A DNA stretch of 64,000 nucleotides, from positions 1 to 64,000 of the forward strand of contig NZ_LSIJ01000057.1 in the NCBI RefSeq assembly GCF_001556185.1, read 5' to 3'. Positions 28,243 to 37,603 of the stretch are shown one piece after another; within the stretch, counting starts at the first letter, position 1; each line of letters opens with the position of its first letter. The notes beneath the pieces were generated by a model. It saw only the letters and a program-made list of their open reading frames with translations. It had not been told where the DNA came from and did not search any database. Origin of the DNA: Sphingomonas sp. CCH10-B3. GTDB taxonomy: Bacteria; Pseudomonadota; Alphaproteobacteria; Sphingomonadales; Sphingomonadaceae. The position numbers and the translations under genes were made by a program.

Positions 28243-28264
28243 CGGCCCCCGAAACCGGGGGCCG
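28243..28264 (-). terminator. Intrinsic terminator after rpsO
   Basis: cggccccc-gaaacc-ggggccg-type hairpin; on the minus strand it is followed by a T-rich TTTCGTTTG. It lies six bases beyond the rpsO stop and may be leaky, letting some transcription reach pnp. Confidence 0.8.
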
Positions 28265-28270
28265 CGACGG

Positions 28271-28540
28271 TTATTTGCGAAGCCCGAGCTTCGCGATCAG
28301 GTCGGTGTAGCGCTGCCCGTCCTTGAGACGGAGATAATCGAGCAGCGTGCGACGCTTGTTCACGAGCATCAGCAGACCGCGGCGCGAGTGATTGTCCTTC
28401 GCATGGGTCTTGAAATGCTCGGTCAGATTCTTGATCCGCTCGGTCAGGATCGCGACCTGAACCTCGGGGCTGCCGGTGTCGCCTTCGACACGGCCATGTT
28501 CCTTGACGAGCGCGTCCTTGCGCTCCTGCGTGATCGACAT
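28271..28540 (-). CDS. rpsO: 30S ribosomal protein S15
   Basis: 89 residues, the exact size of bacterial S15, a primary 16S rRNA binding protein of the small subunit platform. Sequence begins [16 protein letters not shown] and contains [36 protein letters not shown] and the closing [11 protein letters not shown] start at ATG 28540; the open frame runs 40 residues further upstream into truB, but those residues are unconserved. Lies 25 bases after truB and is followed by a strong hairpin before the pnp leader. The classical rpsO-pnp order is kept. Confidence 0.97.
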   Translation of the reverse strand: MSITQERKDALVKEHGRVEGDTGSPEVQVAILTERIKNLTEHFKTHAKDNHSRRGLLMLVNKRRTLLDYLRLKDGQRYTDLIAKLGLRK

Positions 28541-28565
28541 GTACTTTTCATCCTTCGACATCGCG

Positions 28566-29459
28566 TTACAGATTGAACCCGCGCACGACCCGGACCTGTC
28601 GATCCGAAACCTCGACCAGCGCGACCGGCACATCGTGCAGAACCGCGAAATACTGGCCATCGTGAACGGCGATCCCGGCCAGCTTGCGCCCCTCGCGGAG
28701 TGCCCCTGCCTGGTCGGGTGTGAGGGGTAGAGCCGGGATGTCGTCCAGCCCCGCCCTCATCGGCAGGAGAATTACTTCAAGGTCGCGCGCCATAGCGGCC
28801 TCAGCCAGATTGTCCAGCGAAATCGCCTGCGCGAGCGTGAACGGCCCGGCCTTGGTCCGGCGCAGCATCGTGACATGCCCGACAGTGCCGAGCGCGCGGG
28901 CAATGTCGCGCGCGAGACTGCGAATATAGGTACCTTTCGAGACGTGCGCGGTGAGGGTGACCTCTGCGAGCCCCTCCCCTTCAGACGAGGGGTTGGCTAC
29001 CGCAATTGCGTGGATCACCACCAGCACGACTTCCTCCCCCGCCCGCGCGAGATCATAGGCGCGTTCGCCATCGACCTTCAGCGCGGAGTAAGCCGGCGGC
29101 ACTTGTTCGATCGGTCCGGTGAAGCGCGGCAGCACGGCCTCCACCTGCGCAAGCGTCGGGCGGACATCGCTTTCCATGATCACCCTGCCCTCAAGATCGA
29201 GCGTATCGGTCTCCACCCCGAACTTCACCGTGAACTCATAGAGTTTGTCGCTGTCGAGCATCCGCCCGGCCAGCTTGGTCGCCTCGCCCAGCGCCACCGG
29301 CAGCACGCCGGTCGCCAGCGGATCGAGCGTGCCGCCATGCCCGACCTTGACCTTCGCATAGCCGCCTGTCCGCAGCGCCCGCTTGACCGCGCTCACGCCC
29401 TGCGTCGAGCCGAGGCCGAGCGGCTTGTCGAGGATGATCCAGCCGTGCACCGCTGTCAT
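28566..29459 (-). CDS. truB: tRNA pseudouridine(55) synthase TruB
   Basis: 297 residues. Converts U55 to pseudouridine in the T-loop of elongator tRNAs. N-terminal [21 protein letters not shown] is the family opening; the catalytic Asp lies in [41 protein letters not shown] and [14 protein letters not shown] are the KDG and RNA-contact motifs. The C-terminal PUA-like region is short. Starts inside the stop of tdk (four-base ATGA overlap), so it is translated after tdk. Confidence 0.97.
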   Translation of the reverse strand: MTAVHGWIILDKPLGLGSTQGVSAVKRALRTGGYAKVKVGHGGTLDPLATGVLPVALGEATKLAGRMLDSDKLYEFTVKFGVETDTLDLEGRVIMESDVRPTLAQVEAVLPRFTGPIEQVPPAYSALKVDGERAYDLARAGEEVVLVVIHAIAVANPSSEGEGLAEVTLTAHVSKGTYIRSLARDIARALGTVGHVTMLRRTKAGPFTLAQAISLDNLAEAAMARDLEVILLPMRAGLDDIPALPLTPDQAGALREGRKLAGIAVHDGQYFAVLHDVPVALVEVSDRQVRVVRGFNL

Positions 29460-30043
29460 GCCTCGGCAGCGGCGAGGCGCTCATGGAAATGTTTGCGGCA
29501 CAAGGCGATATAGCGGTCATTGCCGCCGATCTCGGTCTGTGCGCCCGCCGCGACCGCGCGGCCTTCACCATCGACGCGCAAGTTCATCGTTGCCTTGGCG
29601 CCGCAATCACACACCGATTTGATCTCGACCATCTCGTCGGCGAGCGCGAGCAGCGCCGCGCTGCCGGGAAACAGATCGCCACGAAAATCGGTCCGCAGTC
29701 CATAGCAGAGCACCGGAATGCCGCGCTGGTCGGCCAGCCAGGCGAGTTGATGGACTTGCCGCGGCGACAGGAACTGGGCCTCGTCGACCAGCACGCACGC
29801 GACCGGCGCTGCCTGATGCGCAGCACCGACAATCGCAGCAAGATCGGTATCGGCATCGAACGGCATCGCCGCGCGCTCTAGCCCAATCCGCGAGGTGATG
29901 ACGCCGGGCGCAAATCGCGTGTCGATCGCGGCGGTGAACAGCACCGTGCGCATGCCGCGCTCGCGATAGTTGAAATCGGCCTGCAGCAAATTGGTCGATT
30001 TGCCAGCGTTCATCGACGCATAGTAGAAATAGAGCTTGGCCAT
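29456..30043 (-). CDS. tdk: Thymidine kinase
   Basis: 195 residues, TK1-type enzyme phosphorylating thymidine (and deoxyuridine) with ATP. P-loop YASMNAGKSTNLLQ (residues 9-22), lasso FNYRERGM, Walker B CVLVDEAQFLSP, and a zinc-type pair of cysteines around KSVCDCGAKATMNLR plus YIALCRKHF near the end. Substrate-binding loop is GNDRYIALC. It sits between rbfA and truB, overlapping both by 1 and 4 bases, which is a salvage enzyme embedded in the translation operon. Confidence 0.96.
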   Translation of the reverse strand: MAKLYFYYASMNAGKSTNLLQADFNYRERGMRTVLFTAAIDTRFAPGVITSRIGLERAAMPFDADTDLAAIVGAAHQAAPVACVLVDEAQFLSPRQVHQLAWLADQRGIPVLCYGLRTDFRGDLFPGSAALLALADEMVEIKSVCDCGAKATMNLRVDGEGRAVAAGAQTEIGGNDRYIALCRKHFHERLAAAEA

Positions 30044-30453
30044 CAGCCGTGCGGATCGCGCTCACTGTCCAGATCACGCGCGACTTTCGGATCGCGGAGC
30101 AGTGCGTCGATATGGCTGCCTTCGTCGAAGCTTTCGTCGGCGACGAACTTCAGCTTGGCGGCATATTTGGTGTTCACGCGCCGCGCGACCTCGCTCTGGA
30201 GATAAGCGGTGTTGGTGCGCAAGGCCTTGAGTACCGCGTCCTCGTCCTTGCCGAGCAGCGGCTTCACGAACGCGGTCGCGTGGCGCAGATCGGGCGACAT
30301 GCGGACTTCGGTGACGGAGACGAGATGCTTCGCCAGCGTCTCGTCATGCACGTCGCCACGCGCAAGAATGTCAGACAGTGCATGCCGCACCTGCTCGCCG
30401 ACACGCAGCACGCGGACGGAACGGTCCTGAGGAGTTTCGGTGGGTTTCAACAT
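30043..30453 (-). CDS. rbfA: 30S ribosome-binding factor RbfA
   Basis: 136 residues, KH-fold protein that binds the 30S subunit during 16S 5'-end maturation and cold adaptation. Recognisable pieces are [39 protein letters not shown] and [20 protein letters not shown]. Start ATG 30453; the open frame continues 17 codons into the palindromic repeat upstream and is not coding there. Overlaps tdk by one base. Lies 114 bases after infB, with the repeat in between. Confidence 0.95.
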   Translation of the reverse strand: MLKPTETPQDRSVRVLRVGEQVRHALSDILARGDVHDETLAKHLVSVTEVRMSPDLRHATAFVKPLLGKDEDAVLKALRTNTAYLQSEVARRVNTKYAAKLKFVADESFDEGSHIDALLRDPKVARDLDSERDPHG

Positions 30454-30459
30454 GCGCCT

Positions 30460-30562
30460 CCCCTCCCGCTTGCGGGAGGGGCCGGGGGTGGGCGCTCCGG
30501 CCAAGTTGACATTAGCCGGGGCAAGCCCACCCCCCAGCCCCCTCCCGCAAGCGGGAGGGGGA
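30460..30562. repeat. GC-rich palindromic repeat, family C, copy 1, inside the infB-rbfA gap
   Basis: Left unit 30460-30481 (cctcccgcttgcgggagg, itself a hairpin) and right unit 30539-30561 (cctcccgcaagcgggagg) face each other. The two arms can also pair with each other over the whole element. A second copy is at 52931-53026. It sits within the translation operon. Confidence 0.85.
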
Positions 30563-30567
30563 GTTGA

Positions 30568-33240
30568 TCACAACGTCCGTTCGCGCAATTCGACTTCGAA
30601 GGTTTCGAGGAAGTCGCCTGGCTTGATGTCGGTGTGGCTGAGGAACGTCACACCGCATTCCAGCCCTGCGCGCACTTCCGCCACATCGTCCTTGAAGCGG
30701 CGCAGCGACGCGATCTCGCCATTGTAGATGATGACATCGTTGCGCGTGATGCGGGCCTTCAAAGCCTTGCGGATGAAGCCTTCGACGACCAGCAGACCGG
30801 CCGCGCGGCCATGCTTGCCCGCCGGGAAGACCTCGCGGATTTCGGCGCGGCCGACCACGGTTTCGAACGCTTCCGGCCCGAGTTCGCCGGCCATCCCGGC
30901 GCGGATTTCGTCGATCAGGTCATAGATCACGTCATAATATTTGAACGCGACCTTCTGGCGTTCGGCGATTTCGCGCGCCTTGGCGTTGGGGCGGACGTTG
31001 AAGCCGATGATCGGCGCGCCGCTCGCCCCCGCCAAAGTCACATCGCTTTCGGTGATGCCGCCAACGCCCGAATGCAGCACGCGCGCGCGGATGTCGGCGG
31101 TGCTGATCTTGTTGATCGACGCGACGATCGCCTCGACCGATCCTTGCGTATCGGCCTTGACCACCAGCGGATATTCGATCGCCTGCTTCTCCTTGAGCGC
31201 CGAGAACATGCTCTCGAGGCTGGCGGGCGCCGCTGTCGTGCGCTTTTGGGTGATGACCGACTGGCGATAGGCCGCGACTTCGCGCGCCTTGGCCTCGTTC
31301 TCGACGACCTGCAGCGGATCGCCCGCCATCGGCACGCCCGACAGACCGAGTACTTCGACTGGCATTGCCGGACCGGCTTCCTTCAGTTGGCGCCCCTTGT
31401 CGTCGATCAGCGCGCGGACCTTGCCGCTTTCGGCACCGACCACGAACACATCGCCGACCTTCAGCGTACCGCGATTGACGAGGATCGTCGCGACCGGCCC
31501 GCGCCCCTTGTCGAGCTTGGCCTCGATCACGCTGCCTTCGGCCATCCGGTCGGGATTGGCCTTCAGCTCCATCAGTTCCGCCTGAAGCTGGACCTTCTCG
31601 ACCAGCTCGTCGAGCCCGGTCTTCTTCAGCGCGGAGACTTCGACATCCTGCACGTCGCCCGACAGCTCTTCGACGATCACGTCATACTGGAGCAGCGCTT
31701 CGCGCACCTTCTGCGGGTTGGCCTCGGGCTTGTCGACCTTGTTGATCGCGACGATCATCGGCACGTTGGCGGCCTTGGTGTGGTTGATCGCCTCCACCGT
31801 CTGCGGCTTCAGCCCGTCGTCGGCGGCGACCACCAGGATCACGATATCGGTAACATTGGCGCCGCGCGCGCGCATTTCGGTGAACGCCTCGTGGCCGGGG
31901 GTGTCGAGGAAAGTGATCTTGGACTTGTCCTTCAGCGTCACCTGATAGGCGCCGATATGCTGGGTAATGCCGCCGGCTTCGCCGCGCACCACATCAGTGC
32001 CACGCAGCGCATCGAGCAGCGACGTCTTGCCGTGATCGACATGGCCCATGATCGTCACGACCGGCGGACGCGGCAGCAGCGCATCCTCGGGATCGTCGCC
32101 GGTCTGAAGCGCGAGTTCGGCATCGGCATCGGTCACGCGCGTGATGTTGTGGCCGAATTCGGTCACCAGCAGTTCGGCGGTGTCCTGATCGATCGTTGCG
32201 TTGATCGTGACGGGCATGCCCATCTTGAACAGCGCCTTGACCAGATCGGCGCCCTTTTCGGCCATGCGGTTGGCGAGTTCCTGCACGGTGATCGCCTCGG
32301 GCACGACAACGTCGCGAACCTGCTTCGGCTGCGCCTCGCGCGGGCCGAAGTGGCGCTTTTCCTTTTCACGGGCACGCTTGAGCGCGGCGAGCGAACGCGC
32401 ACGCGCGCCATCGCCGTCGTTGAGCGCGCGGTTGACGGTCAGCTTGCCTGACTGGCGACGGTCGTCCACCCCCTTGCGGTCGCGGGTCGGGCGCGCGGGC
32501 GGCTCCGACGAGGCCGGGCGCTTGTTCGGACCGAGATTGCCCCCGGCATTGGCCCCGGCATTGCCGCTGCCCGCCGGGCTTGCCTGAGGGGCGGCGGCAG
32601 GAGCGGCGGCGGCTGCCGGCGCAGGCTCCGGCGCCCGCACCGGCTGCGGTCGCTCAGGGCGCGGCACCGGCGTAAAGCGGCGCGGCGCGGGCAGATTGAC
32701 GTCGGGCGCAAGCACCAGCGGCTCGGGCGCCGCCGGCTCGGGCGCGGCTTCGACGGGCGCCGGGGCAGGCGCAGGAGGCGCTTCCTCGACCACTGACGGC
32801 GGCGACGCTTGCTCGGCCTTGCGCGCTTCCTCGGCGCGGCGGCGTTCTTCCTCGATCGCTTCCTGACGCTCGCGCTCCTCGCGGCGGCGCGATTCTTCGG
32901 CGGCCTGCAGGCGTGCTTCTTCGGCTTCGCGCAACAGCTTCGCCTGCAACTCCTGGCGCGACAACAGGCTGTCGGCGGGCTTGCGCGCCGGTGGCGGCGG
33001 CGCAGGCTGCTGCGGCGCCGGCGCGCGGGCGGCAGGTTCAGGGGCGGCAACCTGTTCCTCGACCATCGCCTCGCCCTCGCCGGGGCGGCCGAGGACACGG
33101 CGGCGCTTCACTTCGACCACGACGGTGTTCGACCGGCCGTGGCTGAAGCTCTGCTTCACCTTGCCGGTTTCGACCGTGCGCTTCAGGCCCAGCGGCGCGC
33201 GCATGCCCAGTTTCGGCTTTTCGTTGTCGGTATCGCTCAT
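30568..33240 (-). CDS. infB: Translation initiation factor IF-2
   Basis: 890-residue GTPase that places initiator tRNA on the 30S subunit. The N-terminal third is a long Ala/Pro/Glu/Arg-rich low-complexity region with a charged helix ([20 protein letters not shown], residues about 110-130) and RTP/AP repeats. The G domain has [22 protein letters not shown] and [10 protein letters not shown] in order, then the beta-barrel and C2 domain ending VELRERTL. Canonical start [16 protein letters not shown] at ATG 33240; an in-frame TTG at 33252 with GAGGAC just before it would add four residues. Follows the YlxR-like gene by 17 bases. Confidence 0.97.
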   Translation of the reverse strand: MSDTDNEKPKLGMRAPLGLKRTVETGKVKQSFSHGRSNTVVVEVKRRRVLGRPGEGEAMVEEQVAAPEPAARAPAPQQPAPPPPARKPADSLLSRQELQAKLLREAEEARLQAAEESRRREERERQEAIEEERRRAEEARKAEQASPPSVVEEAPPAPAPAPVEAAPEPAAPEPLVLAPDVNLPAPRRFTPVPRPERPQPVRAPEPAPAAAAAPAAAPQASPAGSGNAGANAGGNLGPNKRPASSEPPARPTRDRKGVDDRRQSGKLTVNRALNDGDGARARSLAALKRAREKEKRHFGPREAQPKQVRDVVVPEAITVQELANRMAEKGADLVKALFKMGMPVTINATIDQDTAELLVTEFGHNITRVTDADAELALQTGDDPEDALLPRPPVVTIMGHVDHGKTSLLDALRGTDVVRGEAGGITQHIGAYQVTLKDKSKITFLDTPGHEAFTEMRARGANVTDIVILVVAADDGLKPQTVEAINHTKAANVPMIVAINKVDKPEANPQKVREALLQYDVIVEELSGDVQDVEVSALKKTGLDELVEKVQLQAELMELKANPDRMAEGSVIEAKLDKGRGPVATILVNRGTLKVGDVFVVGAESGKVRALIDDKGRQLKEAGPAMPVEVLGLSGVPMAGDPLQVVENEAKAREVAAYRQSVITQKRTTAAPASLESMFSALKEKQAIEYPLVVKADTQGSVEAIVASINKISTADIRARVLHSGVGGITESDVTLAGASGAPIIGFNVRPNAKAREIAERQKVAFKYYDVIYDLIDEIRAGMAGELGPEAFETVVGRAEIREVFPAGKHGRAAGLLVVEGFIRKALKARITRNDVIIYNGEIASLRRFKDDVAEVRAGLECGVTFLSHTDIKPGDFLETFEVELRERTL

Positions 33241-33257
33241 CAGGTCGCTCAAAGTCC

Positions 33258-34001
33258 TCAGATATTCTCAGTCGTATCGCACGGCGCATCGCCACGCCGG
33301 TCCGTGGTCGACGCCGTTGCGCCTTGCGAAGACGTTTCGCAAGCCGCGCTCACCAGCTCAGGTCCGATGTAATGCAGCCAGCGGTCGAGCGCGGAGCGCA
33401 ACCGCCCAGCGGCGCCGGGGTCGGTAATTCCGATATGTACCACGTTCTCGCGGCCCAGCGCCATCGACAATATAGCGCGCGCCAGCGGGACCGCTACCCC
33501 ACGCTGGCCGGAGCCTTCGGCATCGTTGCCGACTCGCCATGCCTGGTCGAGCTTGCGCGAGCCATCGGCGCCTGCGTCGGAAGCGTGGAGCAGCAAATGG
33601 AGCAGACCGCTGCGCGCTGCCTTGTCGATCCGCTCATGGCCGATCACGACATGGCCGGCCTTGGCTTCCAGTCCCAGCCGGTCGAGCAGCTGGCGCTCGA
33701 GCTGCGCTGCAATCATCGCGGGCAGATCGGGCGGCAGGGTGAAAGCGCCCGTCTTGAACGCCCGCGTCAACACGCCATTCAGCTTGCCCTTGGCGAGCGC
33801 CTTTTCGAGTTCGGCGCGCGGCACGCCGATCCACGCGCCACGCCCCGGCGCCTTGGCGCGGACGTCGGGCAGCACTTGCCCCTCCGGCCCCAAAGCGAGG
33901 CGGATCAGAATGTCGCGTGCCGCGCGGTCACCCGACAGGATGCACTTGCGGACCGGGCCGTCGATGTCGGACGTCAGCGGCTCATTGTGAGGATTCCGCA
34001 T
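33258..34001 (-). CDS. YlxR (DUF448) RNA-binding protein with L7Ae-like tail
   Basis: About 247 residues. The N-terminal 90 hold the YlxR fold with PVRKCILSGDRAARDILIRLA and AKAPGRGAWIGVPRAEL, the GRGA motif being typical. Residues about 120-210 (KAGHVVIGHERIDKAARSGLLHLLLHASDAG) resemble the ribosomal L7Ae/NHP2 domain that alphaproteobacterial members carry. Function in RNA binding is expected from the fold; B. subtilis YlxR has been tied to RNase P and transcription. The ATG at 34001 lies inside nusA, a 20-base overlap, because the frame upstream is nusA antisense-free DNA. Encoded between nusA and infB as in most bacteria. Confidence 0.92.
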   Translation of the reverse strand: MRNPHNEPLTSDIDGPVRKCILSGDRAARDILIRLALGPEGQVLPDVRAKAPGRGAWIGVPRAELEKALAKGKLNGVLTRAFKTGAFTLPPDLPAMIAAQLERQLLDRLGLEAKAGHVVIGHERIDKAARSGLLHLLLHASDAGADGSRKLDQAWRVGNDAEGSGQRGVAVPLARAILSMALGRENVVHIGITDPGAAGRLRSALDRWLHYIGPELVSAACETSSQGATASTTDRRGDAPCDTTENI

Positions 34002-35601
34002 GCGCGTCCTCCTCGGGCTCGGCGCCCGCTTCGTCGGCAAACCAGTGCGCACGCGCGGCCATGATGATCTCGTTGCCCTGGTCTTCGCTGAGGTTGTACT
34101 CGGCAAGCACGCCGCCCTTGTCCTCGCTGCGCTTGGTGTCGGCGTCGTTGCGGCGGCGCGGCTCCTGGCGCTTCTTCTGGACGAGTTCGTCGGTCGCGAG
34201 ATCGGCGAGATCGTCGAGCGTCTTGATCCCCGCCTTGCCAAGCGTGACGAGCATCGCTTCGGTCAGATAGGGCATCGTCGCGAGCTCATCCTCGACGCCG
34301 AGTTCGCGACGCAGATTGCGATTGGCTTCCTCGCGCCGGTCGAGCGCTTCGGTCGCGCGGTTCTGCAGCTCGGCGGCGATCTCGTCGTCGAGCCCCTCGA
34401 TCGAGGCGATTTCGTCGAGCTCGACATAAGCGACCTCCTCGAGGCTGCCGAAGCCTTCGGCGACCAGCAGCTGCGACAGCGTTTCGTCGACGTCGAGTTC
34501 GTTCTGGAACATTTCCGACCGCTCGACGAATTCGCGCTGGCGCTTCTCGCTCGCATCGGCCTCGGTCAGGATATCGATCGCCTTGCCGGTCAACTGCGAC
34601 GCGAGTCGTACATTCTGGCCGCGCCGACCGATCGCGAGGCTCAACTGATCGTCGGGCACCACCACTTCGATACGGTCTTCTTCCTCGTCGATCACGACGC
34701 GGCTGACGTTGGCAGGCTGGAGCGCGTTGACGACGAAGGTCGCGGTGTCGGGCGACCAGGGGATGATGTCGATCTTCTCGCCCTGCATTTCCTGCACCAC
34801 CGCCTGCACGCGGCTGCCCTTCATGCCGACGCAGGCACCGACGGGATCGATCGAGCTGTCATGGCTGATCACGCCGATCTTGGCGCGGCTGCCCGGGTCG
34901 CGCGCGGCCGCCTTGATCTCGATGATGCCGTCGTAGATCTCGGGCACTTCCTGCGCGAACAGCTTCTTCATGAAATCGGGGTGCGCGCGCGACAGGAAGA
35001 TCTGCGGCCCGCGGTTCTCGCGCCGCACCGACAGGATCAGGCTGCGGACGCGGTCGTTGACGCGCACGACTTCGCGCGGGATCTGCTGGTCGCGGCGGAT
35101 GACGCCTTCGGCGCGGCCGAGATCGACGACGACATGGCCGAATTCGACGCGCTTGACGACGCCGGTGATGATCTCACCCATCCGGTCCTTGAATTCTTCG
35201 AACTGGCGCTCGCGTTCGGCATCGCGGACCTTCTGGAAGATCACTTGCTTGGCTGCCTGCGCGGCGATGCGGCCGAATTCGATCGGCGGCAGCGGATCGA
35301 CGATGAAGTCGCCGACGACCGAGCCGGGCTGAAGCTTCTGCGCTTCCTTCAGGTTTACCTGCTTGAAATAGTCGTCGACGGCCTCGACCACTTCGACGAC
35401 GCGCCACAGCCGCAAGTCGCCGGTCTGCGGGTCGAGCTTGGCGCGAATGTCGTTCTCGGCGCCATAGCGGGCGCGCGCGGCGCGCTGGATCGCGTCTTCC
35501 ATCGCCTCGATCACGATCATGCGATCGATCAGCTTTTCCTTCGCAACCGCATCGGCGATCGCGATCAGTTCGGCCTTGTTGGCGGAAATGGCAGTGGCCA
35601 T
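33982..35601 (-). CDS. nusA: Transcription termination/antitermination protein NusA
   Basis: 539 residues. N-terminal domain begins MATAISANKAELIAIADAVA, S1 domain about 130-200 (GVVKRVEFGHVVVDLG), then KH1 (GVISHDSSIDPVGACVGMKG) and KH2 (SLAIGRRGQNVRLASQL). The C-terminal part has two helix-hairpin-helix-type acidic repeats ending in an acidic tail, as in the alphaproteobacterial subtype. Binds RNA polymerase to control pausing. First ATG overlaps the rimP stop (TGATG). Operon order rimP-nusA-ylxR-infB. Confidence 0.97.
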   Translation of the reverse strand: MATAISANKAELIAIADAVAKEKLIDRMIVIEAMEDAIQRAARARYGAENDIRAKLDPQTGDLRLWRVVEVVEAVDDYFKQVNLKEAQKLQPGSVVGDFIVDPLPPIEFGRIAAQAAKQVIFQKVRDAERERQFEEFKDRMGEIITGVVKRVEFGHVVVDLGRAEGVIRRDQQIPREVVRVNDRVRSLILSVRRENRGPQIFLSRAHPDFMKKLFAQEVPEIYDGIIEIKAAARDPGSRAKIGVISHDSSIDPVGACVGMKGSRVQAVVQEMQGEKIDIIPWSPDTATFVVNALQPANVSRVVIDEEEDRIEVVVPDDQLSLAIGRRGQNVRLASQLTGKAIDILTEADASEKRQREFVERSEMFQNELDVDETLSQLLVAEGFGSLEEVAYVELDEIASIEGLDDEIAAELQNRATEALDRREEANRNLRRELGVEDELATMPYLTEAMLVTLGKAGIKTLDDLADLATDELVQKKRQEPRRRNDADTKRSEDKGGVLAEYNLSEDQGNEIIMAARAHWFADEAGAEPEEDAHAESSQ

Positions 35602-36179
35602 CAGTCTTTTTCCTCGGTCAGTTCGGCGCCTTCGGGCGCATCGTTTTCGGGTTCGAATTCATCGGCGCCTTCGGCGGAAAGCGGCCGGGTGGCGGCAAGC
35701 AATTTGTCGGTGAACAGCAACTTCGCGTCGGCGACCTGATCAAAGCCGATCGTCATCACCGCATGCTTCTTCACGTCGATCGAAATCCGGCCATCGGTCA
35801 CGCCAAGCAGCACGCCGGTCAGCTGCTTGCGGTTGTCGATCGGCGCGGCCAGGTGGATGCGGGCCTCGTGCCCCTTCCAGTCCTCGAAATCCTTGAGCCG
35901 GGTCAGCGGACGGTCGATGCCGGGCGAGCTGACCTCGAGCCGGTAAGCCTCCTCGATCGGGTCGCGGCCCTCGGCTTCGAGCGCGTCGAACACGTCCGAA
36001 ATCCGCCGCGACAGATCGGCGCAATCGTCAATCGTCAACTGGCGCGTCGTCGGGCGCTCGGCCATCACCTGCAACGTCAGGTCGCCTGCACCGCCGAACA
36101 TCTTGACGCGCACCAGATCGAAGCCCAGCGCTTTCGCCTCGGGTTCGATGAGTGCCGTCAGTCGGGCGATATCCGCCAA
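35601..36179 (-). CDS. rimP: Ribosome maturation factor RimP
   Basis: About 192 residues. Needed for 30S assembly. The N-terminal alpha/beta domain starts ARLTALIEPEAKALGFDLVRV and has RRISDVFDALE, then AYRLEVSSPGIDRPLTRLKDF, the signature of the family. The acidic tail (SAEGADEFEPENDAPEGAEL) is longer than in enterobacteria. I place the start at TTG 36179 because GGAGAG lies six bases upstream and RimP starts there in relatives; ATG codons further up would add an unconserved N-terminus. First gene of the translation operon. Confidence 0.93.
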   Translation of the reverse strand: MADIARLTALIEPEAKALGFDLVRVKMFGGAGDLTLQVMAERPTTRQLTIDDCADLSRRISDVFDALEAEGRDPIEEAYRLEVSSPGIDRPLTRLKDFEDWKGHEARIHLAAPIDNRKQLTGVLLGVTDGRISIDVKKHAVMTIGFDQVADAKLLFTDKLLAATRPLSAEGADEFEPENDAPEGAELTEEKD

Positions 36180-36270
36180 GCCAGTCTCTCCACACGCACA
36201 AGCCAACCGCGCCGCCGACCCTATGGGGCCGACCTCCGCAGCGTTACCGATGTAGAGAAAGCGCATTGCC

Positions 36271-36299
36271 TCTATAGGCGTAGCGCGCGATGCTGGCAA
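36271..36299 (-). promoter_or_regulatory. Sigma70-type promoter of the rimP-nusA-infB operon
   Basis: On the minus strand TTGCCA (36294-36299), a 17-base spacer and TATAGA (36271-36276) match the -35 and -10 consensus closely. The transcript would start near 36264, giving a leader of about 85 bases before the rimP TTG. Confidence 0.75.
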
Positions 36300-36362
36300 G
36301 CATCCACTCGGGCAGCGATGCGTTGTTGCCCGGTCACGCCATTAGCCGGAGCCGTCACGCCC

Positions 36363-37493
36363 ATGCGTTCTGCCCTTCTCCCCCTCGCCCTGATCGCCTG
36401 TGCTGGCAACAGCGCCGAACCCGCCGCCAGCGCTGATCGCCCCTTCACCACCACCGTTATTGCCGATTTCGACGCGCCCTGGGCGATGACGTTCCTGCCC
36501 GATGGGCGGATGCTGGTGACCGAGAAGAAGGGGCAGCTCTTGCTCGTCTCCGCCGACGGCAAGGACCGGCAGGTGGTGAGCGGCACGCTGCCGGTCGACA
36601 GCGTCGGGCAAGGCGGGCTGATGGATGTCGTGCTCGCACCGGGATTCGCGAAGAACCGCCTCGTCTATTTCAGCTTTTCCGAAAGCGGCGCGGGCGGCAA
36701 GGGCGTCGCGCTCGCGCGCGGCAAGCTGGTCGAACAGCCTACGCTCGCGCTTGAGGGCGTCGAGGTGCTTCACCGCGCGACGCCCTATCTCTCCGGCAAC
36801 GGCCATTATTCGGGCCGCATCGCCTTTTCGCCCGACGGCAAATATCTGTTCTACGCCAATGGCGAGCGTCAGAAATTCACCCCGGCGCAAGACCCCAAAA
36901 TGTCACTCGGCAAGGTGCTGCGGCTGACGTTCGACGGCAAACCCGCCCCCGGCAATCCGCTCGCGGCGCAGGGTTTTGATCCCGCGATCTGGAGCTATGG
37001 CCACCGCAACATCCTCGGCCTCGCCTTCGATGCGCAGGGGCGGCTGTGGGAGCAGGAAATGGGCCCCGAAGGCGGCGACGAAGTCAATCTGATCGAGCCG
37101 GGCAAGAATTACGGCTGGCCGCGCGTCTCCTATGGCCGCAATTACGGCGCGCCCACTGACGACATTCCCGACCACGCACCGGGCGACGGCTTTGAACCGC
37201 CCAAGGTCTGGTGGAACCCGGTGATCTCGCCGGGCGGGCTGATGATCTATTCGGGCAAAATGTTCCCGCAGTGGCGCGGCGACGCCTTCATCGGCGGGCT
37301 GTCGAGCAAGGCGCTGGTCCGCGTGGACCTCAACGGCGCGACTGCCGCCAAGGGCGACCAATGGGACATGGGCGCACGCATCCGCGAAGTCGAACAAGGC
37401 CCCGACGGCGCGATCTGGCTGCTGGAGGATGGCGGCCGCGGGTCGACGGGGCGGCTGCTGAAGCTGACGGCAGTGCGAAGCGCCCGTAACTGA
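36363..37493 (+). CDS. PQQ-dependent sugar dehydrogenase-like lipoprotein
   Basis: About 376 residues, six-bladed beta-propeller of the soluble aldose dehydrogenase (YliI/GdhB-like) family. Signature pieces are LPDGRMLVTEKKGQLLLVSADGK, NGHYSGRIAFSPDGKYLFY, WSYGHRNILGLAFDAQGRLWE, QEMGPEGGDEVNLIEPGKNYGWP and WNPVISPGGLMIYSG. The start MRSALLPLALIAC places Cys13 in an LIAC lipobox, so it is probably lipid-anchored. PQQ and calcium ligands are likely but not traced residue by residue. ATG 36363 is the only start that makes a signal sequence; the longer frame overlaps the divergent rimP leader. Confidence 0.92.
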   Translation: MRSALLPLALIACAGNSAEPAASADRPFTTTVIADFDAPWAMTFLPDGRMLVTEKKGQLLLVSADGKDRQVVSGTLPVDSVGQGGLMDVVLAPGFAKNRLVYFSFSESGAGGKGVALARGKLVEQPTLALEGVEVLHRATPYLSGNGHYSGRIAFSPDGKYLFYANGERQKFTPAQDPKMSLGKVLRLTFDGKPAPGNPLAAQGFDPAIWSYGHRNILGLAFDAQGRLWEQEMGPEGGDEVNLIEPGKNYGWPRVSYGRNYGAPTDDIPDHAPGDGFEPPKVWWNPVISPGGLMIYSGKMFPQWRGDAFIGGLSSKALVRVDLNGATAAKGDQWDMGARIREVEQGPDGAIWLLEDGGRGSTGRLLKLTAVRSARN

Positions 37494-37545
37494 GCGGGCG
37501 CGGCATCGGCGACTTCGGTGTCAGCCGATTTCGCCCGAATGTTTG

Positions 37546-37575
37546 TTGACCCCGCAAATCGAGATTCGTTAGGCT
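37546..37575 (+). promoter_or_regulatory. Sigma70-like promoter of the small peptide gene
   Basis: TTGACC (37546-37551), 18-base spacer, TAGGCT (37570-37575) lie about 30 bases before the start codon of the 49-residue gene. A strong match for the -35, moderate for the -10. Confidence 0.5.
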
Positions 37576-37603
37576 CGTGGCACCAAACAGCGAGGGGGTA
37601 AAG

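Noticed and set aside
30634-32451. 605-residue plus-strand open frame opposite infB
   Set aside because: Antisense shadow; the minus strand encodes the clear IF-2.
34000-35739. 579-residue plus-strand frame opposite nusA
   Set aside because: Antisense shadow; NusA motifs are on the minus strand.
35763-36362. N-terminal extension of the sugar dehydrogenase frame
   Set aside because: It runs through rimP on the other strand and is not conserved; ATG 36363 makes a lipoprotein signal.
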